Origin: Liolophura sinensis | Taxonomy: Eukaryota; Mollusca; Polyplacophora; Chitonida; Chitonidae | Reading direction: 5' to 3' | NCBI RefSeq assembly: GCF_032854445.1 | Contig: NC_088297.1 | Coordinates: 13,129,039 to 13,193,038, forward strand | Length of the DNA: 64,000 nt | In this document: in pieces, positions 55,872 to 64,000 of the stretch | How positions within the stretch are numbered: the stretch's first letter is position 1 | Layout of the letters: every line of letters starts with the position of its first letter | The notes under the pieces: model-generated | What the model saw: the letters and a program-made list of their open reading frames with translations, nothing else | What the model was told of the DNA's origin: nothing | Databases searched by the model: none | Made by a program: the position numbers and the translations under genes

Positions 55872-56430
55872 ATGTAATGTCTTGTCTTGTCTTGTTATGT
55901 CTTGTTATATCTTGCCTTGTTATTTCTTGTCTTATTTTGTCTTGGTTTTGTTACATCTTGTCTTGTTATACCTTGTTATTTCTTCCCTTGCTCTGTTTCT
56001 TCTTGTTATGTTTGGTCTTGTTACATCTTGTCTTGTTATGTCTGTTCTTCTTATGTCTGGTCTTGTTATTTCTTGTCTTGTTTTGTTTTGGTTTTGTTAC
56101 ATCTTGTCTTGTTATGTCTATTCTTTTTATGTCTTGTCTAGTGATTTCTTGTCTTATTTTGTCAAGGTTTTGTTACACCTTGTCTTGTTATACCTTGTTA
56201 TTTCTTCTCTTGCTATGTTTCTTCTTGTTTTATCTAGCCTTATTATTTCTTGTCTTGTTATGTCTGGTCTTGCCACATCTTTCTTGTTAATTCTTCTCTT
56301 GTTATGTCTATTCTTGTTATGTCTTGTCCTGTGATTTCTTGTCTTATTATGTCTTGTTATTTCTTGTCTTATTATGTTTTCTCTTGTTATTATATCTTGT
56401 TATGTCTTCTTCTTGGTAAACCTTGTATTT
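55872..56430. repeat. Low-complexity (TCTTG/TTATG)n tract
   Basis: 'tcttgtcttgttatgtcttg' and similar for about 560 bp. It opens three long Leu/Ser/Cys-rich frames (up to 160 codons) that are not genes. Confidence 0.92.
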
Positions 56431-56535
56431 TTATACCTTTCTTATAGTTATATCTTCTTGTGTGTTTAATTATTGATTTGCCCTCTTACGTTTTAACTTT
56501 AAGGCTAATGAAACCTTGTCTTATCAGCCCAGTCT

Positions 56536-56770
56536 GCATTTCAGGGGTCTCAAGCAGATTTAGGCGAGACAGGGCGAGGGCTTTCGCAAACTACAGCGGT
56601 TAAAAGTTGTGATTTTATAATAGGTGTCAGCAGCATTGTCGAGTCGACAGACAGATATATATTCAATCTAGCAACTAGCATAAAGTCACGACTATTATCT
56701 ATGCTAGTTTGGGAGAGCCTAATCTTTGTCTCACCCATATTTTCATGAACTCGTGAGACCCCTGAAATGC
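56536..56770. mobile_element. MITE family 2, copy 2
   Basis: Ends 'gcatttcaggggtctc' and 'gagacccctgaaatgc' are perfect 16-bp inverted repeats. The longer TIR continues 'gatttaggcgagacagggcg'. Relative of 4142-4370. Confidence 0.9.
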
Positions 56771-56802
56771 TGATTTCCCTTATTGGGTCCTGTCATGTTA
56801 TG

Positions 56803-56942
56803 ACTTGGTCTGGCAGCAACCTGCGGTTGGTTGTGGGTTTTCCCCAGGTTCTCTCCGGTTTCCTCCCATAATGCTGGTTGTTGTCGTATAAGTTAAAAAT
56901 TCTGGAGTGCAGCGTGAAACACCAATCAAATAAATAACTAAA
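56803..56942 (+). repeat. SINE family A, truncated
   Basis: 'ggtctggcagcaacctgcgg' ... 'ttgtcgtataagttaaaaat' ... 'gaaacaccaatcaaataaat'. Confidence 0.85.
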
Positions 56943-57479
56943 TCAGTAAATGAGTCCAATGGCTTGTTTTATTACATCTTGTGTCTTTTTCTTCTTATGT
57001 TATGTCTTGAAATGTCTTGCGTCTCTTTTTATTATCTCTTGAATTCTTTTGCTTTCGTCTTATTTCTCTTTTTGGTTGATATTGCTAATGTTAAATTGAA
57101 TAACTTTACACAAAACTACAATGAATGGACATACATACAACCATACTGTAAATCTTCAACTTTCACCACCAAAGCACTTTTCCCAGCGGAATTTATGCAT
57201 ACAATTATTGTGAAAATGATGCTAAAAATTATTTGTCTCTGTCATTTAAGATCCAAGCTTCATAAAACTGTGCAAATTATTTCACCACACCCTATAGTTC
57301 TCTCAGAATGTTTCAAAATATTGGTTTCAGAGGCGATTGAATAGGTTGAAGAATAACATGTAGAAATAGCACTTCATTACATTGTAAATTCATTAGTCAA
57401 GCAGCTACCTGTAATTAAATAACTTGTTCTAGATTTTCTCAGTCCACTCATGATTGTACCTGTTTTTTTTTTTTTTCAG

Positions 57480-57624
57480 ATGTCACGGTCTGTCCCGCCC
57501 AATAAAAACTGTACAGATATTTTTGGAAACACTGCTTTGCATATTGCGGCTCAGAGAGACAGAAAAGACGTGGCTATATTCCTCCTGCAGCACGGCATTG
57601 ACACCTCTATTAAAAACATCAAAG
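57480..57624 (+). CDS. OSBPL1A: OSBPL1A (ORP1L) exon 6: ankyrin repeat
   Basis: A long T-run acceptor 'ttttttttttttttcag'; donor 'ATCAAAG|gtctgg' is weak. Reads MSRSVPPNKNCTDIFGNTAL then HIAAQRDRKDVAIFLLQHGI and DTSIKNIK, matching human 'NCSDQLGNTPLHCAAYRAHKQCALKLLRSGADPNLKN'. It leaves one base, compatible with exon 7. Confidence 0.93.
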
Positions 57625-58218
57625 GTCTGGTTTTACATTCTCGCTTATCTGATTTAAAGGAAAAGTCAACAAACTTTATAGTGTCTCCTAGAGTGATTCT
57701 TGTTTTACATTGGTTATTACAGGGTCTCATGATATTCCGCACAACATGACGTACAAAGATAATGTGCTCAAGCAACATGGCGTCACACTCGTAAAATAAT
57801 ATCCCATATTCACAAGGCAATAGCGAGTGATCTTGCACTAATATCTCACAGTCACCTGCATTTGTTCTAAGTTACCTCCCTTTGCTTTTTGTGCTGTGTG
57901 ATTGCATGTTTATTAAAACAGGGAGACAGAGGCTGACTCCTCTGTGGGCATACAAATTCAGTGATGTAAAGGATACATGAAAAGGTACTATAAAACGAAG
58001 ACTATGCTTGTAAGGAAAATAATGAAAGTTATATGAAAAAAAATGTGAAAAAAAAATTTCATTTTTGAGGTATATTACATATTTCTTATTTTCCGTCATT
58101 GATAGGAAATATTTGGAAATGACTTCATTGGTGAAAATGACCCCATTTTGGGCTCTCTCGCAAACAGAGATGCTTTGACAGCTATCACCGTTGTCCTCGC
58201 CACAGCAGGCTACTTAAT

Positions 58219-58374
58219 TTCCGGAAGTACACGGGAAGGTCTGCCAGCAACCTGTGGATGGTCGTGGGTTTCCCCAGCCCAATTTTCACCCACCATAATG
58301 CTGGTCGCCGTTGTTTAAGTGAAATATTCTGGAGTACAGCATAAAACACCAATCAAATAAATAAATAAATAAAT
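58219..58374 (+). repeat. SINE family A, truncated
   Basis: 'gaaggtctgccagcaacctg' ... 'accataatgctggtcgccgt' ... 'aaaacaccaatcaaataaat'. Confidence 0.9.
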
Positions 58375-58544
58375 AATTTCTGCAATGACCACAGTGACTG
58401 TGATTTTACGAAAACTAGTTTAAAGCCTTTTTTATGCCCTTTTTTAAGATGTATGCTGACAAACTTGTCTTTATAGTTTTATTTGTTGCTCCACATCATT
58501 AGCCAAGGATCTCGGCTGTGATCTTTCAGCATGGAGTTAGGCGT

Positions 58545-59145
58545 ATATTGTAAGGGTGGCCAGCAGTCCCTGTGTATCAGTATATGTAAGCCACCCTCAG
58601 GACCAGGTCTCGGGCTACCACATCATATACTCTGTAGCATGGGGTAAGGCTATATTGTAAGGGTGGCCAGCAGTCCCCTTGTATCAGTATATGTAAGCCA
58701 CCCTCAGAACTAGGTCTTGGGCTGCCAAATCATATACTCTGTAGTCTGGGGTAAGGCGTATATTGTAAGGGTGGCCAGCAGTCCCCGTGTATCAGTATAT
58801 GTAAGCCACCCTCAGAACCAGGTCTCGGGCTACCACATCATATACTCTGTAGTATGGGGTAAGGCGTATATTGTAAGGGTGGCCAGCAGTCCCCGTGTAT
58901 CAGTATATGTAAGCCACCCTCAGAACCAGGTCTCGGGCCATCACATCATATACTCTGTAGTATGGGGTAAGGCGTATATTGTAAGGGTGGCCATCAGGCC
59001 CTGTGTATCAGTATATGTAAGCCACCCTCAGAACCAGGTCTCGGGCCACCAAATCATATACTCTGTATTCTGGGGTAAGGCTATATTGTAAGGGTGGCCA
59101 GCAGTCCCCGTGTATCAGTATATGTAAGCCACCCTCAGAACCAGG
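58545..59145. repeat. 108-bp tandem repeat, six copies
   Basis: 'gtaagccaccctcag' recurs every about 108 bp (58801, 58909, 59017). 108 is divisible by 3, so an open frame of 124 codons with the repeat IIYSVVWGKAYIVRVA runs through. I see no sign it is a gene. Confidence 0.95.
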
Positions 59146-59540
59146 GCTTGATAACTCTGGACTAAACGGCCACAGCCATTTTGTTCTAATGTGCTTGATA
59201 ACTCTGGATAAAACGGCCACAGCCATTTTGTTCTAATGTGCTTGATAACTCTGGATTAAACGGCCACAGCCATTTTGTTCTAATGTGCTTGGTACCTCTG
59301 GATAAAACGGCCACAGCCATTTTGTTCTAATGTGCTTGATAACTCTGGATTAAACGGCCACAGCCATTTTGTTCTAATGTGCTTGATAACTCTGGATTAA
59401 ACGGCCACAGCCATTTTGTTCTAATGTGCTTGGTAACTCTGGATAAAACGGCCACAGCCATTTTGTTCTAATGTGCTTGATAACTCTGGATTAAACGGCC
59501 ACAGCCATTTTGTTCTAATGTGGTTGATGACTCTGGATAA
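59146..59540. repeat. 47-bp tandem repeat, about eight copies
   Basis: 'gcttgataactctggattaa' + 'acggccacagccattttgtt' + 'ctaatgt', period 47, starting exactly where the 108-bp array stops. Confidence 0.95.
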
Positions 59541-60193
59541 ATCAGCTTGTAATGTGGAATTCAGCAAAACAGTGTTTGCGTGACGTAAACAGGGACTGCT
59601 CGGTGTTTGAGTGATCAAAACAGTTTACGCCTGATTTTGTGAAATTGAGAACATTTTTCTCCATGTTGTGTTATCTTGGCTGTGCCACATCACAAAATTA
59701 TTACTGTACACTTACTAATATTTATATGGGATAATTTACCCATGCATATATACATTTTGACTAGTGTTGTCTTTTCTTGGCTGTCAGTTTTCTCATGTAA
59801 CGATGCACACACACGGGATTGATTTTTTTTAATTTGACTGGTCTATAACACCACCCTCAAGAATTCTCCCATCTATGTAAGTGGTCAGTTTTATGGGTGG
59901 GGGAAACCGGGTTTGTTCTGTATTCAACCGTTCACTGCAAAAAAAAAAAAAATCTCCCCCAAAAATCACAAAATTGATATTTGGAATCAGTATGAATTAG
60001 CCTTTGGAATGGTGCTTAATTATTAAAGTTGGTCCGCATATAATGCGGAGTTATAAGTTCATGGTTTATACCTTCTGCTAATGGGTTTATGTGTTGTGCT
60101 AATGGGGTTATACATTGTGCTAATGGGCTTAAAGGGTGTGCTTATGTGTTTATACATGTATGCTAATTTTTAGAAATTGTTTCATTAAAACAG

Positions 60194-60306
60194 GCCAGAG
60201 AGCAAACAGTTTAGCACGCAGTGTTCACATGAAACAGCTACTGGGCGTGCGACCTCAGAAAGATCATCAGACCTTACCTCAGAGATGGGAGGGGCCTGTA
60301 GCTAAG
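60194..60306 (+). CDS. OSBPL1A: OSBPL1A (ORP1L) exon 7: ankyrin end and start of PH domain
   Basis: Acceptor 'cattaaaacag', donor 'GCTAAG|gtaatt'. Reads G-QRANSLARSVHMKQLLGV, then RPQKDHQTLPQRWEGPVAK. It matches human 'QKPLDLAQGAEMKHILVG...RYEGPLWK'; RWEGP.K is the first strand of the ORP PH domain. Confidence 0.94.
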
Positions 60307-60433
60307 GTAATTTAACATGTGTAATTAACGTGCAATGTCTAAATGAAGATTAAGGTTGTTTTCGTTAAAAAGATTCTTTTGAGGCGATCATAATTGATAT
60401 ATTGACATCTACATGTACCTGTGAAAGGTAGAG

Positions 60434-61011
60434 TTAAAGGAGAAGAAAATTTTAAAAAATTACTCTTTAGGCTGACAAGAGTACATTTTTTTTGTATCTG
60501 GTGGTGCCTGCTGCATAATTGTGTGATTTTTCCCGCCTTACACGTAAAGCCTGAAAACGGCAAAGCGGGCATAAATCGCTGAGTCCATCGCATCCTCCAT
60601 CTTTAACACCCTGAAATTTATGCTGGGGGTGCATTGTCTCTCAGCCAATGAAAGTCATTAATACTGCCAGCTTGTTTGTGTGAACTCGGAACCTACGTCC
60701 AACATTCTGGTTTCCCGATCGTCAAGTGGAGAACGAACTGTACTGATCGCTACCTTCTGGAAAGAAGAGTTCTACCGGAAATGTACAGACTGCACTTCAG
60801 CAGTTTCCGACGGCAATTCTCCTCCTAACACAGAAGACTTCAGGACTAGTTCTTAGGCAAAATGAAGTCGCCCACAGCAGATTTTGGCGCTGATTTTATA
60901 ATTTATCAACTTCAGGTACATATTAGAATTTTTTTATGGCATGCACCTGCAAGAAAATGCATACTCTTTTCAATGGTATTTGATTGATATTTAAATTTTC
61001 TTCTCCTTTAA
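60434..61011. mobile_element. piggyBac-like MITE (578 bp) in ORP1L intron 7
   Basis: TTAA at 60434-60437 is followed by 'aggagaagaaaatttta'; the other end is 'taaattttcttctcct' followed by TTAA (61008-61011). Inverted ends plus a duplicated TTAA are the hallmark of piggyBac-type insertion. Weaker inverted similarity extends inward about 80 bp. No transposase. Confidence 0.8.
60862..60915 (+). CDS. Possible alternative first coding exon inside the piggyBac-like MITE
   Basis: ATG at 60862 (upstream in-frame TAG at about 60847, A at -3) opens MKSPTADFGADFIIYQLQ and meets a donor 'TTCAG|gtacat' in phase 0. That is exactly the phase needed by exon 8, so splicing would yield an ORP1 form with the PH domain but without ankyrins. 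A CCAAT motif ('agccaatgaaag') is at about 60641. Eighteen codons with a matching phase can arise by chance. Confidence 0.2.
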
Positions 61012-61236
61012 GTCATGTCATTCATGGCCTTCAGGTACCAGAGATTATTTTAGACTACAGTATGAATCGTTATGATGTATAACTCTTTTGAAAATGATGT
61101 TATTGACTGGTACATTTTCAGTTTATACATACCACCTTTATGTACTAGTTAAATTTGGCCTACAATCTCTTTACAATTCCTTTGTGCAAGCAGCCTGACT
61201 TATTTTACTATCTATAGTAGGTTCGAACTTATTGTG

Positions 61237-62545
61237 CAAATGGGCCCATACCTGCACCCAGTGTAGTATTGTGCAAGTGGGCCCACACCAATACCTGCAC
61301 TCGGTGTAGTATTGTGCAAGTGGGCCCACACCAATACCTGCACCCTGTGTAGTATTGTGCAAGTGGGCCCACACCAATTCCTGCACCCCGTGTAGTATTG
61401 TGCAAGTGGGCCCATACCAATACCTGCACCCAGTGTAGTATTGTGCAAGTGGGCCCACACCAATAACTGCACCCAGTGTAGTATTGTGCAAGTGAGCCCA
61501 CACCAAGTGTAGTATTGTGCAAGTGGGCTTGCCCCAATACCTGCACCCAGTGTAGTATTGTGCAAGTGGGCCCACACCAATATCTGCACCCAGTGTAGTA
61601 TTGTGCAAATGGGCCCACACCAATATCTGCACCCAGTGTAGTGTTGTGCAGGTTGGCTCACCCCAATACCTGCACTCAGTGTAGTATTGTGCAAGTAAGC
61701 CCACACCAATACCTGCACCCAATGTAGTATTGTGCAAGTGGGCTCACCCCAATATCTGCACCCAGTGTAGTATTGTGCAAGTGAGCCCACACCAATACCT
61801 GCACCCAGTGTAGTATTGTGCAAGTGGGCTCACCCCAATACCTGCACCCAGTGTAGTATTGTGCAAGTGAGCCCACACCAATACCTGCACCCAGTGTAGT
61901 ATTGTGCAAGTGGGCCCACACCAATACCTGCACCCAGTGTAGTATTGTGCAAGTGGGCTCACCCCAATACCTGCACCCAGTGTAGTATTGTGCAAGTGGG
62001 CTCACCCCAATACCTGCACCCAGTGTAGTATTGTGCAAGTGGGCTCACCCCAATACCTGCACCCAGTGTAGTATTGTGCAAGTGGGCCCACACCAATACC
62101 TGCACCCAGTGTAGTATTGTGCAAGTGGGCTCACCCCAATACCTGCACCCAGTGTAGTATTGTGCAAGTGGGCTCACCCCAATACCTGCACCCAGTGTAG
62201 TATTGTGCAAGTGGGCCCACACCAATACCTGCACCCAGTGTAGTATTGTGCAAGTGGGCTCACCCCAATACCTGCACCCAGTGTAGTATTGTGCAAGTGG
62301 GCTCACCCCAATACCTGCACCCAGTGTAGTATTGTGCAAGTGGGCTCACCCCAATACCTGCACCCAGTGTAGTATTGTGCAAGTGGGCCCACACCAATAC
62401 CTGCACCCAGTGTAGTATTGTGCAAGTGGGCTCACCCCAATACCTGCACCCAGTGTAGTATTGTACAAGTGGGCTCGCCCCAATACCTGCACCCAGTGTA
62501 GTATTGTGCAAGTGAGCCCACACCAATACCTGCACCCCGTGTAGA
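61237..62545. repeat. 43-bp satellite, about 30 copies
   Basis: The unit 'gtagtattgtgcaagtgggc' + 'tcaccccaatacctgcaccc' + 'agt' is highly homogeneous, with two alternating subtypes (gggctcaccccaa and gggcccacaccaa). All three minus-strand frames stay open because 43 is not a multiple of 3, which gives frames of up to 203 codons. A reversed SINE-A head scrap flanks it at about 62555-62592 ('ggccacgaaggcccc'). Confidence 0.97.
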
Positions 62546-62807
62546 TTGGCTTCATACTGGCAAGCTAACCATATCGGCCACGAAGGCCCCTTCACAATTT
62601 GAGCTCTTTAGGGCTGCCTTTATAAACTGGATTAGTAACACCTTTTAATGTATGATTTTCCAAAACAACCTCTTTTTCTTTTTTTTTTTATTACTGCACT
62701 CTTAATTAGTAAAGCTCCACCTGTCATACTGTCTTTTTATTTAAAATACAATTTGGAACCTGTGTGTAATAATCTTGGTGTCATCAAATTGTACTTTTCT
62801 GTTCCAG

Positions 62808-62881
62808 AAGTCCAAACTGATGGGTTACCGTGTTTTCTGGGTAGTGTTGGAAAGAGGCGTCTTATCATACTTCAGAAATAG
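62808..62881 (+). CDS. OSBPL1A: OSBPL1A (ORP1L) exon 8: PH domain
   Basis: Acceptor 'ttttctgttccag', donor 'AAATAG|gttagt'. Reads KSKLMGYRVFWVVLERGVLS then YFRN, matching human 'KSSRFFGWRLFWVVLEHGVLSWYRK', the core of the ORP PH domain. Two bases are left over. The next exon is not in the window, so the lipid-transfer ORD domain is outside it. Confidence 0.96.
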
Positions 62882-63395
62882 GTTAGTATACCTCCAGTCT
62901 TGTGATACTTTAGGAATAGGTTAGTATACCTCCAGTCTTGTGATACTTTAGGAATAGGTAAAGTATAACTCCAGTCTTGTCGGACTTCAGGAAAAGGTAA
63001 AGTATACCTCCAGGCTTGTCATACCTCTTGTCATACTCAGAAATAGATATAGTATACTGCCAGTCTTGTCATACTTAAGGAATAGATAAGGTATACATGT
63101 AAGCTTGTCATACTTCAGATATAGAAAAGTATACCTCGAGTCTAGTCATAATTCTCTGATAGCTAAAGTATACTTCCAATCTTGCCATACGTCAGAAATA
63201 GGCAAAATATACCTCCAGGCTTGTCATACTTTAGAAATAGACAAAGTATACCTCCAGCATTGTCAAACTTCAGGAATAGGTAAACCTCCAGTCGCGTCAT
63301 TCTACAGAAATAGATAACATATACCTGTAGACATTCCGTACTTCAAGAATAGATAAGGTATATCTGTATATCTTGCAGGAATAGGTAAGATATTT
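62868..63395. repeat. 39-bp minisatellite made from the 3' end of exon 8 plus its 5' splice site, about 13 copies
   Basis: The first unit is the exon end itself, 'tcatacttcagaaatag|gttagtatacctccag'. Following units read 'atactttaggaataggttag' + 'tatacctccagtcttgt' and decay with distance. Several keep AATAG|GTAAAGTA-type donors (for example near 62957, 62996, 63279). The array occupies the start of intron 8. Confidence 0.93.
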
Positions 63396-63569
63396 CTCTG
63401 TCCCTGACAAGTGAGGGAAGGTTTTGAGTTGTCTGTGTATTCACTTATTTCAAATATTTTTAAATATTTTAACATTTTTCATGTGGCACATCTTCCTTGA
63501 TTCTGAATGGATTGTTCAAGTGTTGTTTTGTGAAGTTTGATTAATTACTTATCAGAAAAACTTAAGTGT

Positions 63570-63984
63570 CTGGCACCAGGGTGTTTGGCACCATAGTGTT
63601 TGGCACCAGGGTGTTTGGCACCAGGGTGTATGTCACCAGAGTGTTTAGCACCAGGGTGTTTGGCACCAGGGTGTTTGGCACCAGAGTGTTTGGCACCAGG
63701 GTGTATGTCACCAGAGTGTTTGGCACCAGGGTGTTTGGCACCAGGGTGTTTGGCACCAGAGTGTTTGGCACCAGGGTGTTTGGCACCAGAGTGTTTGGCA
63801 CCAGGGTGTTTGGCACCAGGGTGTTTGGCACCATAGTGTTTGGCACCAGGGTGTTTGGCACCAGGGTGTATGTCACCAGAGTGTTTAGCACCAGGGTGTT
63901 TGGCACCAGGGTGTATGGCACCAGAGTGTTTGGCACCAGGGTGTTTGGCACCAGGGTGTATGTCACCAGAGTGTTTGGCACCAG
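63570..63984. repeat. 15-bp minisatellite, about 28 copies
   Basis: Unit 'gtgtttggcaccagg' with regular variants (gtgtatgtcaccaga, gtgtttagcacc). Because 15 is a multiple of 3 both strands have open frames (VPNTL pentapeptides on minus, [10 protein letters not shown] on plus). It lies in ORP1L intron DNA and is not a gene. Confidence 0.97.
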
Positions 63985-64000
63985 AAGTATCAATGTAAGG

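Noticed and set aside
55852-56334. A 160-codon plus-strand frame rich in Leu/Ser/Cys
   Set aside because: By-product of a TCTTG/TTATG low-complexity tract; all plus frames are open.
56964-57344. A 126-codon plus frame between MITE/SINE DNA and ORP1L exon 6
   Set aside because: AT-rich, no family resemblance, lies within an intron on the same strand with no splice signals.
58717-59091. A 124-codon plus frame with a 36-residue repeat
   Set aside because: 108-bp satellite in phase with codons; no homology or gene signals.
61171-62595. Long overlapping minus-strand open frames (up to 203 codons) with AQYYTGCRYW / ILHWVQVLVW repeats
   Set aside because: All three frames are open because a stop-free 43-bp unit is tandemly repeated; there are no splice or start signals and all frames look alike.
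63562-63993. A 143-codon minus frame of VPNTL repeats and its plus-strand counterpart
   Set aside because: 15-bp minisatellite with a length divisible by three; both strands open, so no coding signal.
1-64000. CRISPR-like arrays among the many tandem repeats
   Set aside because: The repeats are contiguous minisatellites without unique spacers, in a eukaryotic genome.

Overview
This is a window of eukaryotic, intron-rich animal genome. It has short coding exons with GT/AG borders, large introns, many dispersed tRNA-derived SINEs, several small inverted-repeat transposons and many minisatellites. The SINE tails ('gtaaaacaccaatcaaataaataaa') and the gene content suggest a marine lophotrochozoan, most likely a mollusc. 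That assignment is an inference; no species marker is present.

Layout. (1) 1-2.8 kb, + strand: the 3' end of a receptor-type protein tyrosine phosphatase gene (four exons of its last phosphatase domain, with a stop at 2763-2765). One exon has a 1-base frame break. (2) 3-11 kb: intergenic DNA with inverted-repeat elements, two SINE families and a satellite at 7.9-9.0 kb. (3) 11.4-22 kb, - strand: a large multidomain extracellular protein gene. It has a Cys-rich/EGF-like start, a long Ala/Lys-rich helical region, two Ig-like domains and an FN3-like domain. The small exons look intact, but an exon of about 3.7 kb and one of about 0.85 kb carry many stops and frame changes, so this copy looks decayed. 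An orphan signal-peptide exon at 34.6 kb on the same strand may be its first exon. (4) 22-37 kb: repeats only (44-48 bp array, ACAG microsatellites, MITEs, SINEs, a 182-bp tandem repeat with CRE-like sites). (5) 37.4-41.6 kb, - strand: a complete-looking two-exon LRAT/PLAAT-family gene of 182 aa. (6) 46.3-62.9 kb and beyond, + strand: the 5' half of an OSBPL1A/ORP1L orthologue. Eight coding exons cover the ankyrin repeats and the start of the PH domain; the remainder lies outside the window.

The most unusual signal is in the ORP1L gene. Two of its exons (4 and 8) have their own 3' end plus the 5' splice site amplified as a minisatellite running into the following intron (11 copies of about 86 bp, and about 13 copies of about 39 bp). 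Both arrays therefore contain ranks of decoy 5' splice sites. At least seven distinct short inverted-repeat elements, one with piggyBac-like TTAA ends, and three SINE families are also described.
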